A stretch of DNA of 64,000 nucleotides from Druceiella hillmani (taxonomy: Eukaryota > Arthropoda > Insecta > Lepidoptera > Hepialidae), in NCBI GenBank assembly GCA_039881145.1, contig JAYKKI010000023.1, positions 2,757,501 to 2,821,500 of the forward strand, in the 5' to 3' direction. The position numbers were made by a program, and so were the translations under genes. Below are positions 31,563 through 43,932 of this stretch, piece after piece (the stretch's first letter is position 1; each line of letters starts with the position of its first letter). The notes beneath the pieces are model-generated. The model was not told the origin of the DNA. It ran no database searches and saw only the letters and a list, made by a program, of their open reading frames with translations.

Positions 31563-32660
31563 CCTTTTACGAAAATTACTTCTCTGTTCAAGCTGTAAAA
31601 CTTTGGTATCACCTGTATTCGGGTACCAGGAATAGGGTACTTGACTGATGTCGATATTTTTTATAAAAATATTTTAAAACTGTAGAGTAGGTTTAAAAAA
31701 AACCTTATGATGAAAAAAATAATGCATATAAAAAAGAATTAATCGAAACTTCTAAATAGGAGAAGGGGTAAATTTTTTGTTCATTCAATTGAAAAAATTA
31801 TTGTGAATTTAGTTTCCAAAGAAAAAAATAAGAAATTTATAATTGCAATATATAACTTAAACGCAATATTTAACGAGATAACAAAAATATTTAGTAAACT
31901 CCCTTATAATGAATGCTTAATAACTAACCAGTGACGTCATAAGCCAGTTGTGTTTTGTATGAGGCGTTTTCGCGTGAATCGTAGTTCGTCAGTTTTTAAA
32001 TCGTTATAAATTTGTAATTGAAATGTCCTAGGTACGATATATTTATTTTAACCGTTTTTAATGTTATTACTTATTCTATTTTAGTAATTAAAAAAAATAT
32101 AATTAAATACCCTATTCGTCTTCTATAAATGCTTTCAAATATGTTTGTAAAACGTTATTCTTCTCATAACCCTTCCTTAATTCCATTTGGTTCCGCTTTC
32201 ATTAATCATGCCATGTGAAGATTTAGAATCAATAGCTTGATTTTTTATTTTACTTGTATTTGGTCTTGTTTTTTTACTTCTTTATTTTCAATGTATATTT
32301 TTGTTTGGTTTTTATTAATATTTTGACTTGTGAATGTTGTAACAGGGTCGGTTTATGAATATTCTTTACCGACTTTCACATTACTAAATGCTCATATTTA
32401 AGCATCGCAGTTGATAACGAGAAATTGCTTATTTAGCAATAAGTCTGCCAAATGTACATATATAATTATGTGTGGTCATTAAAGTTCGAAATAAATAAAC
32501 AAATGATTTTTCTTTTCGCTCATCTCCAAAAGAAAAATATTCGAACAAACGGTCTCTATTGGAACTTAATGGGTTAATTTATTCCCTATTACAATTTCCC
32601 CTTTTGTATAATGTCCAATACGAGGCCTGTTATTACTGCCCCCAACTACATAAACGGCGT
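31563..32660. other. No recognisable feature
   Basis: A+T-rich with no convincing frame or repeat. Confidence 0.5.
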
Positions 32661-32679
32661 TTTAACAACGGCTGAAAAC

Positions 32680-32975
32680 TTACCGCGAAGAGCTTGTCTC
32701 GGTCAATATCCGTAAGAAGCTTATGAATATGCAAGAGTAAGGTGTTTCGAATCCGCCCCCGCCGTATATAATGTCACGTACATACGTGATGGTGGCTACG
32801 TGACGGGGCGGGTTTCGGGTAATACGCTCGATTGAGTGGGAATAGATCGGAATTTGACTTGGAAATTGGATGAAACGTGTCCGCGCTGTCTAGAGAAAGA
32901 ATTGACCTTTTATGGAGATTATTACTGGTATGCATTATTGATGATTCGCCACTAAGAGGGGGTGAATTTAGAGTC
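32680..32975 (+). repeat. Dispersed repeat R2, copy 1 (partner 44243-44600)
   Basis: Shared words: AAGCTTATGAATATG, GTAAGGTG, CCGAATCCG, GCCGTATATAA.GTCACGTA, CATACGTGATGG, GTGGGAATTGG/GTGGGAATAGA, GAATTGACCTTTTATGGA and TGCATTATTGATGATTCGCC. ATCACGTATGTACGTGA-type symmetry is present (CACGTACATACGTG). GC-richer than its surroundings; family unknown. Confidence 0.82.
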
Positions 32976-33288
32976 TTATAATATGGTAATTTATCTGTGT
33001 AATTTTCAGTCGTTTATTTTCTTTTGTTTCTTTGGCCTGAGAATAAGATCTGAACGTTTAAGATTGTGGCAAATTATTAAATTTATTAGCTTCATCTGCA
33101 TATCCAGCGGGTATGGGATATTGAGGAGCAGAAAGAGTGAATGGGATGAATAGCTACAGTCTACGTGATTTGAGGATATTTTTAATTTAAGGCATATTAT
33201 TTAGATATCTTAGAGCATGGGAGGCGGTAATGTGAGAGGGCTCTTTACGAGAAGATATCATAGCTTACAGATGTAATAGCACAAAAAC

Positions 33289-33313
33289 ATATATATATAT
33301 ATATATATATATA
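33289..33313. repeat. (TA)n microsatellite at the SINE tail
   Basis: Short TA run directly adjoining the 3' end of SINE copy 2. Confidence 0.9.
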
Positions 33314-33510
33314 AAGTTGTTGTTGTCTTGTCCACATGAGATGAAGAAGGTCTCATTTGGAAAAATGGTTGCCAGAGCCTCGAAAGGTTGGACTTCTCCA
33401 GTCCCGCTTGATGAGCGACCGGGAATCGAACGTGGGTCTCTGGGGTGCGCCGCGCACTCAACGGCCGTATTCTTGCGTTCAACCCAACACACCACGGTGA
33501 CAACGAGAAT
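33314..33510 (-). mobile_element. tRNA-headed SINE, copy 2 (different tail)
   Basis: Minus strand: A box TGGTGTGTTGG (33494-33484), B box CGTTCGATTCCC (33432-33421), and a GCGCGGCGCACCCCAGAGAC region shared with copy 3 in outline. Downstream of the head the body (CCAACCTTTCGAGGCTCTGG..) differs from copies 1 and 3, which end in AAGTCCGCCATATGTAT. Overlapping frames of 78-100 codons here are by-products of the SINE. Confidence 0.75.
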
Positions 33511-33514
33511 AAAG

Positions 33515-33895
33515 ATGTGTGGATTATATTGTAGTGTAAAATGCACATTCTGATTCTCATTGAGAGGGACTAATAGTGTATTTGTAGAAATAAAGACGGT
33601 AATTATAATGATTAGAAGTTACATTGGACATGTCAAAAGAGACTTTAATAGTCCTACTTAAAAATAAAGATAAAAGGATAGGAAATATAAACTTTGTATA
33701 TTTAAAAAAATGTTGTACGCAACAATCTATCGTCTATACATTGCGAGCTTATTACAGTAGGGTGGAAAAGCTTCCTAGTGTCTCGGACCGTACCAAAATG
33801 TGGTACGTATTATATTCTTAGAATAAAGGGTAGTTAACTACTTCTCTTTTGATATTTTTAGTGAAATTTCATGAAAATGTAAAATAATTAAAATA
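33515..33895. other. No recognisable feature
   Basis: One 65-codon frame (33624-33821) with no known domain. Confidence 0.45.
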
Positions 33896-33899
33896 CAGT

Positions 33900-34925
33900 A
33901 ATAAAAAATTTATAAAAATAGATTAAGAAACAAGAGTTATGAGCTTCTAAATTTAATGGTATGGATTTTACGAGATCCATTGTAATACATGAGAGTTAAT
34001 GAGACAGTGGAGATAACCCCATTGTCTCATTGGCTCTCGTAGAATACAATAAGATATTGTTTAATTGTCTTTTAGCTTGAAAATATGAGATCACAACTCA
34101 GTTAACACATACGATAAGATTTTATATCGACAATACGTAGACAGTAATAATCAGTATTGATGTTTATATCTAAACGGTAAGTTTAAACCTTCACAACTCG
34201 GTTAATTTAATAAATAAATTAATAAATTAATTAAAATTTGTCAAAGAATCATTCTTTTTCACCTAAATTAATTCCAGGTCAATTAAAGATCAGTAGTGAA
34301 AAAATTATAAAAAAAGGTTAAAAAATAATGGAGTTATGAGGTTCTAAATTTAATGGTATAGATAGAATGGGGATATCACCACTATTTCACTGGCTCTCGT
34401 AGAATATAATGAGTTGTTGTTTAATTTTCTTTAGACTTACTAAATATGAGATCACAACTCAGCTAATACATACAATAAGATCTTATATCCGCAAGACACA
34501 GACAGCAATACTCAGTATTGCCGTCTATACCTAAACGGTAAGTTTAAACCTTCACAACTCGGTTAAATTTTAATATTTGCCAAAAAATCACTCTTTCTCA
34601 GCTAAATTAATTCTAGATTAATTAAAGATTAGTAGTGAAAAAATTATAAAAATAGATTGAAAAATAATATAATTATGAGGTTCTAAGTATAATGGTATGG
34701 GTAGAGTAGGAATATCTCCACTGTCTCATTGGCTTTCATAGAATACAATGACATGTTTAATTTGCTTTTAGCTTACTAAATATGAGGTAACTCAGTTAAC
34801 ACATACAATAAGATCTCATATCCACAAGATATAAACAGCTATATTCAGTATTGCTGTCTATGTCTAAACGGTAAGTTTAAATCTTCACCACTTGGTCAAT
34901 TTTTAACATTTGTGAAAAAATCGCT
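33900..34925. repeat. Three tandem units of about 340-400 bp
   Basis: GTTATGAGCTTCTAAATTTA / GTTATGAGGTTCTAAATTTA / ATTATGAGGTTCTAAGTATA start at 33936, 34333 and 34672. Each unit continues through TCTCATTGGCT or TTTCACTGGCT, TAAACGGTAAGTTTAAA, CAC.ACT.GGT.AA and AAAAATCACTCTTTCTC-like words. Confidence 0.88.
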
Positions 34926-35079
34926 CTTTCGTAGCTTGTACCTCGAAATTATGATTTAATAAGAATTGTCAAATACCTTATTTGAAACAGACATAAAAGA
35001 AAAATGGGATTCCAATAAATGCCGACGTACTTCACGCGTAGAACGCGCATATATTAGGATTCCTTAATTTCTAAAGCTC

Positions 35080-36135
35080 TTGAAACAGTTAACATAATTT
35101 AACCATGGTATCATTTATTGAAAGTTCTATTTGAGTGTTAGCGTCTAGAATTTTTTCCGAAAAATTGAAGACATGTGTTGTACATTAATTTGTAGCTCAA
35201 AATTTTGCAGACAAAGCTTAAAAATTATAAATAATATTTCGAATGTTTCAGTAGTATTCCACAGTTTCTATAACTCTTGATATTCTTAACGCAAGTTAGA
35301 AAATGTTAAAAAGAGAAAATTTAAGATACGTATTGTACATTAATTCGAAGGTTGTTAATGATGATAACATTTATTGAAAGTTCTTTTTCAGTTTTAGCAT
35401 CTAAAATGTTTCCCGAAAAATTGAAGACATGTGTTGTACATTAATTTGAAGTTCAAAATTTTGCAAACGAAATTTAAAGATGACAAATAAAATTTCAATA
35501 GGATTCCACAATTTCTATAACTCTTGAAACTTTCAATGCAAGTTAATCGTGGCAATATTTATTGAAAGTTCTATTTGAGCGTTAGCATCTACAATTTTTC
35601 CCGAAAAATTAAAGACACGTGTTGTACATTAATTTGTTACTCAAAATTTTGTAAACAAAGCTTAAAAATTATAAATAATATTTCGAATATTTCAGTAGTA
35701 TTCTACAGTTTCTATAACTCTTGAAATTGTTAACGCAAGTTAGAAAATTTTAAAAAGAGAAAATTTAACATATGTATTGTACATTAATTTAGAGGTTGTT
35801 AATGATGATAACATTTATTGAAAGTTCTTTTTCAATGTTAGCATCTAGAATTTTTCCCGAAAAATTGAAGACATGTATTGTACATTAATTTGAAGGTCAA
35901 AATTTCGCAAACGAAGCTTAAAAAATGACAAATAACATTTCAATAGGATTCCATAATTTCTATAACTCATGAAACTGTCAATGCAATTTTATCGTGGTAA
36001 TATTTATTGAAAGTTTTATTTGAGTGTTAGTTAGTTATCTAGAATTTTTTCCCCAGAAATTGCAGATGCATATTTTAAATTAATTTGAAACTCAAAATTT
36101 TGCAAACACAGCTTAAAATTGACAAATAATAATTG
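35080..36135. repeat. Higher-order tandem array, 444-bp dimers
   Basis: TTTATTGAAAGTTC occurs at 35114, 35370, 35558, 35814 and 36003, spacings 256, 188, 256, 189. Units share GTGTTAGCATCTAGAATTTT, CCGAAAAATTGAAGACATG and TGTACATTAATTTG. Two unit types alternate, giving a 444-445-bp dimer repeated twice plus a partial third. Confidence 0.92.
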
Positions 36136-36149
36136 GAATTGCAAATTCA

Positions 36150-38490
36150 TTTTGAAAGACCTACTCAATGATATCTCTCTGGCACACCTGTGGGAAAAAA
36201 TATTTTCTCACAAGTTCAAATATGTAGGATTTTTTAAAAATCGATATTAATATTAAGCTACATACGAATTGAGCTTTTATGCACATATTTAAGTTTACAG
36301 CCTAAAAATTGCGAGACTGCGTGAGACGGATAGACCATCATGACGATGTTATATAAGGATTTCTTCATTTTCTTCGAAACTGCAAAAAATTGTTCGAAAT
36401 TCATTAAGAAATATTTAAAAATGAATTAAACTTTATTTGAAAAAGAACATACATATTCAAATATACAAGTATATTAAAATAGGCTAGAAAGCAGAAGGAT
36501 AAAAGGCTAGGGAAAGTAGTTTTTCTAAATGACAATATTTTGTAAACATCTGGAGAACGCTGTGGCTTTAGATAACGTATAGGTAAATATATTTGTAAAA
36601 ATCTCTTTATCATGCAATGGGTTATGTAAACTATCGTACAGTGAGAATGTTTGTTGATTTATTCGTGGTTATGCTTGGGTTATACCTACGTTTAATGCCA
36701 TCAATTAGGACGTAATTTAAAATTAAGTGTAACTTTAACCACGGTTAAACGTGTCGATTTTTTAACACTGATGAAAATGAAAATAATTGATAAACGTAAT
36801 AATCACCATTGAGAAATAGTCGGGTGACAGTTTCTTCGATACATCAAAGAGACTGGTATTTACTGCGTTGTTAAGGGCAACATTACAAAACGAATTATTT
36901 TGCTTAACTAAAATAATTCTACTTTATACGAAATATCGTAAAAATAACTTGGGTAAGTCAATGTCTGCTTAAAAAAATTCAAATAATAATAAGTCAATGT
37001 CTGATTTAAAAACGTGGAATGATCAATGAGCTTTTATTAAATAAAAAGTTTTCTTTGAAAGTGGGCGTCAACTGAAATAGATTTGACAGCAAAGTATCTT
37101 TTCTATTTATGATAAACTAGTTTTTATGCGTAGCCCCACCCACATGTATGATATTTTTATAACTACACACAATAAACTTGTTTGAATCAAATATGCACTC
37201 CATTAATGTCATAAGTTGTAATATTTATATTTGTTTATATATTATATCATATTTGTTTATATTGGTTATTTATTTTTTTTTATTTATTAAAAATTCATAT
37301 GGGTCATGAAGGTCAGTTTACATTTACATTTAATGCCTGGTTCACAACACAACAGGTAGAACTGTGAGAAAAAGAGCCAGGCAAGAAAACTCACGCCACT
37401 CTTTTCCAATCGCCAAATTACAATGTGAGGGTTTACAAATTAAACAAAGTAAGGAGCTGCATCCAATACACCGAGCATCAAAATGGTAATAACCTATGAT
37501 GAAACTACTATGGTATGATGTATTGGGAGCATCTACCAACAAAAGGAAAAGGCAGAAAATTATCACTTTGTGGTCTATATACAAATGTAAATTTTGAAAA
37601 TACGTTAGTTGTAGATTGTAGACCTAAACAAATATGCAAACAACACACGAATATGTCAACCTGCCACCAGTGATCACGAATTACCTCTTGTACAACAATT
37701 AAATAACAATTAAGGAAAACAATAATGACAAGCTCAGTGAAGCCACCCTGAGATGAACCCCTGCAAGGAGTGGTCTACGAGTGAGTAATTCATCATTTTA
37801 AAGTATCATATGGTTCAGTGTTTGTTCTCCTGATAACTTTTGACCTTAGTAATTCTAATAAATATATCTATCAAGTACGAAGAGAACTCGTACTAGGATT
37901 GCTCCGCATATACGCAGGTATATATGACAAATATCATAGTTCAAATATATAAGAATATAAAGTATTTTTATTGCTTGTATTACAAATACGACGATTATAA
38001 CGGAGTTTAAAGAAAAATCACCGATTTTTTGGAAATCTCTCAAACAAAACCTTGTTTGTGGTATTCCACTAACATAAAGAGCGTGGCGTTCAAATTGACC
38101 CAAAAGATTTGAAATGATTAAAATTTTTTAGTGGCTAGAGATGTTGGAAACTACGCCGCGTATTTGATAGCATTTTTAACAATCTAGAGATATTTTATGT
38201 AAAATTAGGAAAAAAAAACCTTAGAATTGTTTTGAATGATACTCCAGATGAAGTATTAAGTCGAAAGAAATTTTTTCTAGCAGCTAATTTGCTCCTTCAA
38301 AAATAGCTCTATAAATATTTTCCAGTGCTAGCTATTGAGATATATTCGAGTTAATATGTTATACCACTATATCAAATTTCAAATTCCTACGTCAAAGTGG
38401 TTAGCTCCTGTGACAGATAGAGTTCCTTTTCATCCTTTTGAGGTATGGAGTTTTAAGAAAAACAACTAAATTAAGCTCCTTTTAGTCTCA
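36150..38490. other. 2.3 kb without recognised features
   Basis: Frames at 36404-36613, 37342-37584 and 37855-38103 (69-82 codons, minus) show no recognisable domain. A slightly GC-richer patch lies at 37330-37460. Nothing else seen. Confidence 0.45.
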
Positions 38491-38499
38491 ATGCTTCAT

Positions 38500-38720
38500 T
38501 GAAGGTTATTTGTGAGAGTGTATATAATATACACCAATTTCACGAAGAAACAATGTTTGAGTTTTTTTCGGTTGTATTCTCAAACTACTGAATCGAATTC
38601 GTTGTTCGATAGACAATACTTCCATTTAGGTCATAGGTTATTAATTACAATGATGGGGTGTATATACTGTAATTCGTAATAGTACAAATTATTTGAGTGG
38701 AACGGATATATTAGCGTATG
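38500..38720 (+). repeat. Direct repeat R3, copy 1 (partner 39480-39720)
   Basis: AGTGTATATAATATA, ACAATGTTTGAGTTTT, AGACAATACTT, GGTTATTAATTACAATGATG, GGTGTATATACTGTAAT and TTTGAGTGGAACGGATATAT + TAGCGTATGAA recur about 980 bp downstream. A short echo (GACAATACTTCTATACTT) is at 41.42 kb. Confidence 0.85.
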
Positions 38721-39475
38721 AAGTGTAACCATTCCATTTATTGCATTATTTATAGAAGCATTTTGTTATAGAATACTTAACATTGTAATCGACGTTAAGC
38801 GTTAATGCGGGTACGACGCCATAATTAGTATCAGTTTATTTAGAAATTATGTTTAGCTTTTAGTTACACATTAGTGACATGTACTGTAATAGTTAAATAT
38901 ATGAGCGAAATATAAATAATAAATAAGTAATGTTTAATTTAAAATATTTAGAATTTTTAAAACTTCTGTAGGAGTTAAAAGTTTTCAGACACGTACTCGA
39001 CATTTGATTGTATAAACTTCCTATTTGAAGTATTTTAACATACTTTACCGTAATCCATTAATCGATGTAATCGCAAAAAATACTGCTTACAATGGAATGT
39101 AAAATTTTTCCTGTAAAATTGTTTGAAGCGTGAGGCTCTTCAAGTGTTGAAAAATAATTGCGTAAGGTTGAAACTCGGCACAAAATTCATACTCGACCCC
39201 CTTCAACTTTTATTTCAATTTGAAAACATTTGAAAGCGGAACGCGGAAAACTGGAGTAGTCTCCATTCATAAAATTCATCGTAGTGATGTGCGTACTCTA
39301 TTGGCGTTTGATTATGTAAAGTACATTTCATAAAAAAGATTATTTTATTTCATATTTTCTAGAGTTGGTGTGGAGATTTACATTAAGTGTATAAAAAGAA
39401 AAAGAACAATACGATAAGTTTGAATTATTAATTACCTGCTTTTTAAGTGATGCAATAGTTATTTTATCGATTAAT
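38721..39475. other. Spacer between the two R3 copies
   Basis: A+T-rich; no gene or repeat recognised. Confidence 0.45.
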
Positions 39476-39479
39476 TAAA

Positions 39480-39720
39480 AGTTATTGTGAGTGTGTATAT
39501 AACATATACTGAAATTGGTATAGCAACAATGTTTGAGTTTTCTTTCGGATATTTTCGCAGAAACTGCTGAATTGAGTTCATTGTTCAATAGACAATACTT
39601 TTATTCAATAAATCACTTAAATTTTAGGCATGGGTTATTAATCACAATGATGAGGTGTATATATTGTAATCCGTACGAGTATGAAGTATTTGAGTGGAAC
39701 GGGTATATTAGCGTATGAAA
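39480..39720 (+). repeat. Direct repeat R3, copy 2
   Basis: Same word order as copy 1 with roughly one mismatch in five and a ~20-bp insertion (AATAAATCACTTAAATTTTA). The 61-codon frame at 39533-39718 spans it; the equivalent frame in copy 1 is interrupted. Confidence 0.85.
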
Positions 39721-40100
39721 TCGTGCAGATACCTGTTACAAAATACGCTTGCTTTCCGTCTCTGTTAGTAATGACTCAACTATGAGCGAAAGAGAAAAAG
39801 CGATTACCACGGACGTACGTTCGCCATCCCGTTCATCGCATAAGTCTCCTCTTAGGAAAGAATAAAATAGAAAATATTTCACGTAGTAGATTCATACTCG
39901 TAACGTGCCATACTCTTGGCAAGCTAGTATCCCTTATACTCGAATTTTTTGCTGACTTCGTATTATACGGGATTTATATTCTAAACTCCATTACGTACCG
40001 ACATTTGGCGCACCTATGTTCGTTCATAGTATCAGAAGGCCCGTCACAATTATTTTATTATAATGGCACAGATAAATCACAAACTATATAGATAAATTAT

Positions 40101-40575
40101 AGTTAACGGTATGAATTATTGTACAGTTGTTTTATTATAGTTAACGGTATGAATTATTGTACAGTTGTTTTATTATAGTTAACGGTATGAATTATTGTAC
40201 AGTTGTTTTATTATAGTTAACGGTATGAATTATTGTAGAGTTGTTTTATTATAGTTAACGGTATGAATTATTGTACAGTTGTTTTATTATAGTTAACGGT
40301 ATGAATTATTGCACAGTTGTTTTATTATAATTAACGGTATGAATTATTGTACAGTTGTTTTATTATAGTTAACGGTATGAATTATTGTACAGTTGTTTTA
40401 TTATAGATAACGGGATGAATTATTGTACAGTTGTTTTATTATAGTTAACGATATGAATTATTGTACAGTTGTTTTATTATAGATAACGGTATGAATTATT
40501 GTACAGTTGTTTTATTATAGATAACAGTATGAATTATTGTACAGTTGTTTTATTATAGTTAATGGTACGAATTAT
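40101..40575. repeat. 38-bp minisatellite, 13 units, invariant period
   Basis: AACGGT (or a one-base variant) falls at 40105 and every 38 bp thereafter to 40561. The unit is AGTTAACGGTATGAATTATT + GTACAGTTGTTTTATTAT. Variants are single substitutions (GATAACGG, GCACAG, GTAGAG). There are no unique spacers. Confidence 0.96.
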
Positions 40576-40579
40576 AACA

Positions 40580-41260
40580 AAAATAAAAGTAAAGTATATT
40601 TTTTATATTTTCTGTGGATAACGATTTGTTAATTTATTTTGATTGCTTACTACGGTTGTTGTTAATCTCTGCAGAGTATTGCTTCATTTTGACTGATCCA
40701 TTTCCAAAATTTTTTAAATATTTTGCTTTTCTCGTATACACATTATTTTAATTCGTAGTATTTTTGGTTCCATAGTTCATTTTATGTATTATTTTAAGTT
40801 TTACAAACGTTTAAATAATTGATAATATCGGGCACAAAAACAGCGTCATGTGGAACCATAGTATGGATTGTCCTACGCTTCTTGCAATATTTATGAAGTA
40901 AAATGTTCATTTAAATTATACATATCAAACTTAAAAAAAATATTTGTATAGACACCATCCAACAGTACCGTTATCAGAGGTGCAATAGAATCTATTTAGT
41001 GTGAATAAGGCGAGAGGGTTTAAAATTATCGAGCTGTAAACATATAATTATCTCATGTGCCATCAGTGTATTGTTTATTCATATTTTCATTTAAATATTA
41101 GCTAAAAAAATTGGAGATGACAATATTCTTTATAGCAGACAATCCTAAGCTCATATCAAGTATGATAGAAAGTTTTCAAAATCTTAAGTAGCTCATATTA
41201 TAGACACTGCTAGAAATTGGTACATAATAAGCAATAAAAATCCGAGTCATTATGGGAGAT
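40580..41260. other. No recognisable feature
   Basis: A+T-rich, no frame. Confidence 0.5.
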
Positions 41261-41309
41261 GCAGATGTGAAACATCCAAATTTTAAAAATATTCACCAGA
41301 TCCGGAACC

Positions 41310-41400
41310 TGAGCATTCAGTATATCGAAATATTATTCAGTATATTGCCATCTATCGAAATATAATTCAATATATCGCCATCTATCGAAATATTATGTAC
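41310..41400. repeat. Short tandem units (ATATCGAAATATTATTCAG type)
   Basis: Three to four imperfect units of TATCGAAATATTATTCA with and without TATTGCCATC. Confidence 0.75.
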
Positions 41401-41614
41401 ACTATAGCATTCCGATCGACAATACTTCTATACTTTGGGCAGTCAAGTATTTAATAATTTCATAAAATTTTAAATAAAAATATTGCCAAAAATATTTTTT
41501 ACTTAAAAATAGTTTTATTTACAAAAATAAGCTTAGTAATGTAGGAGTATATCAAAATTTCAACACGATATATACGCCACAACAACGGCTCGTAGGAACG
41601 TATGATTTGTTCTT

Positions 41615-41850
41615 AGTGTTCGAGAGGTCGTGTCACCAATATAAACGAGCTGGCCGAATTAAGTCGAATAGATCCGACAAAACACGAAGCTGCCCAAATG
41701 GCAGACAAGACGCGAAGCTGGCCGAATTAAGTTGGAAAGAGCAGACAATACACGAAGCTGGTCGAATGACAAGGCGCGTCTTGCCATCTGAATTTTTAAC
41801 TCCCATCCAAACGCGCCATTACATGTCTCTGATCAAAAAATGATGAATAC
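41615..41850 (+). repeat. Dispersed family K with internal tandem units
   Basis: GAGCTGGCCGAATTAAGTCG, GAAGCTGCCCAAATGGCAG, GAAGCTGGCCGAATTAAGTT and GAAGCTGGTCGAATGACAAG are four versions of one ~45-50-bp unit, joined by AGACAAGACGC. The downstream part (GACAAGGCGCGTCTT..CATCTGAATTTTTAAC..ACGCGCCATTACATGT) matches 52.66-52.72 kb. The 78-codon frame over it is not maintained in the relative. Confidence 0.78.
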
Positions 41851-41859
41851 TTTATGTCA

Positions 41860-43065
41860 AGTGTTTTCGTTACGTACTCCCACCCGATCACCTTACAAGC
41901 ACGTATGCGTGCCGCCTACGGCCTAATATTATATAACAGGCACCTAATGTTTTTACTTACTCGTAACTTGTAAACAATAGGTATCCCGAAAAACTTCTAC
42001 GTTACGAAATAATACTGATATCGCAAACTTCTATTATAAAATAAAGACGATACACACTAAAAAAAAAGGTGATTTGATTTTTCTAACCGAAAAGGTTTTG
42101 CTTTTATTTTCATCTCTATGGATTACTGTTTTTTATGAATTTAATAATGGTGAATTATGAAAGTATTTCTAAATTTTTCTCACTTCGAATGAAACTATGT
42201 TATTTTCGAAGGCAGTCACCACTTCTTTCAGGGTCCGGGAATCGTAATAGTGGTAGTTTATCTTCTCTTCTTGGAAATAAATAGAAATCACTTTGTGTGT
42301 AGCAAGGACTCTGCCGCAGATAGCTCATAATTCCAACACTAGACGTAGCCAAATATTCGGGCGTTCGTCTATCCAAATGTTCAGAGGCTTCCTCGCAATT
42401 AAATATAGAATATTGCTTTAACTTTTTAACTGCGAGGGTGTTGCTTTAACTTTTTTCAAAACAAGAAACAAACTGTTATTTTATTTTTCATGGCAATCAT
42501 TGCATAATAATTCATCCTTTCGAAGAACGAGGCGAGTAATTTTTTTTCTCCACTTCATTCTTTTTTCACCTCTGTAGGCAACTGTTTAAAAAGAAAGTTT
42601 GAAGGCAACTGTTCATCCACTGCGCAGACTATCTCTTGGTTTCGGTTACGTAACAGTACATACATCCTTCATCACCCATGAAATACACGGTGTGTTTAAA
42701 CTTCGGTCAAATTATGGGTTATTAATTTAGCAAAAAGCTTCCTGACGCATAAATGTTCATTTAAAATGTTCTGTAATTGACTCATATAAACGCCTAAACT
42801 TGTCTGAAGCTTCTAATAAGTTACCCTTTTGTCAGTCTTATCATGAAACCTATAGCATTAACGTTACCTTTAGTTGTCGCTGTTGAGGGACGTCCGTCAT
42901 GCAGAACATCACTGATATTGTCACTACCATGCTTCGGTTCCAGTTAAAATCAGTTGTAAACAATAGCGCATCACAAAATGCCATTTTATCATAAAATGCC
43001 AATCGAAGTCGATCGTAACTTTGTTGTTGATTGAGGCCACAAAGAACTTCATAAATATCATCCAA
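41860..43065. other. No recognised gene
   Basis: A minus frame of 71 codons (42850-43065) has no known domain. No repeats of note. Confidence 0.45.
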
Positions 43066-43070
43066 AAAAA

Positions 43071-43255
43071 TTGTTGCACTTTAAATTAATCTTGATACAT
43101 ATTCCATTCCAAATTTCCGCCAAATTTAATTAAAAAAATTGTTCCACTTTTAATTAATCTTGATACACATTCCACTTTTAATTAAAAAACTTGTTCCACT
43201 TTAAATTAATCTTGATACACATTCCATTCCAAATTGCCGCCAAATTTTAAAAACT
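43071..43255. repeat. Three tandem units (TTGTTCCACTT type)
   Basis: TTGTTGCACTTTAAATTAAT, TTGTTCCACTTTTAATTAAT and TTGTTCCACTTTAAATTAAT begin at 43071, 43139 and 43191, each followed by CTTGATACA.ATTCCA. Units 1 and 3 carry CCAAATT.CCGCCAAATTT; unit 2 lacks it. Confidence 0.9.
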
Positions 43256-43259
43256 AATG

Positions 43260-43930
43260 ACAAATTTTAGCAAAGCAACTCAATGGGTTACCGAAGAGTT
43301 GGAAAGTTTGAGTTAATTTTTGATTGTAATTTTAAGAATGGACAGTTCTAAGAACTTTCAGTGCTACCCTCGTATTTTGCATGCTACATTCTCTTGTAGA
43401 ATAAACAAATGGTGTGGTACGAAACTACCACCAACTATTTGATATTACGCGAAATTAATGCGGCGTGTTGCTAATTTAAACTTTATTAAAAGAGATGCAG
43501 AGATGTATTTCTATGTTGGAAGTAAGTTGCGGCACAGTTGCCCCCGTGTCCCTTTTGATTTTTTAAAACTATTTTTTGAATATTTGTCTCATATATTACT
43601 TTAAAATACAGATAAATAAAATTGTATGTCTGTGACTTTATAATTTTCAGCTTTTAAATACTTTCCCGTTTAGATATTCGAACACTAAGACGAATCTAAT
43701 ATTAAAAAGAAAATTGTCTGTTTATCTACATGTCGACCCATCTATATCAATGTATTTAATTTGAGAGCTACGAAAGGAATTTACAGTAAGTTACATTAAG
43801 TTTTATTTTATGGTGATGTCTCAGATCGTTCCAAAGTTATGATGATAACAACGTTACTTAGAAAATTAAACAAAATCTGCGGCACATAGATCGTGGGTAG
43901 CGAACGATTGTAAGAGTACGCGGGAGTGGA
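43260..43930. other. No recognisable feature
   Basis: A+T-rich until about 43870, then GC-richer up to the G-tract. Confidence 0.45.
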
Positions 43931-43932
43931 CA

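Noticed and set aside
33258..33560. 100-codon and 93-codon minus frames
   Set aside because: They run through SINE copy 2 and the adjacent TA run (Tyr-Ile repeats).
40101..40575. CRISPR array
   Set aside because: Units are contiguous identical repeats with no unique spacers, and the sequence is eukaryotic. The same holds for the 56-bp array at 10.4 kb.
41607..41843. 78-codon Arg/Lys-rich frame as a small basic protein
   Set aside because: It overlies tandem units of dispersed family K; the frame is not kept in the copy at 52.6 kb.
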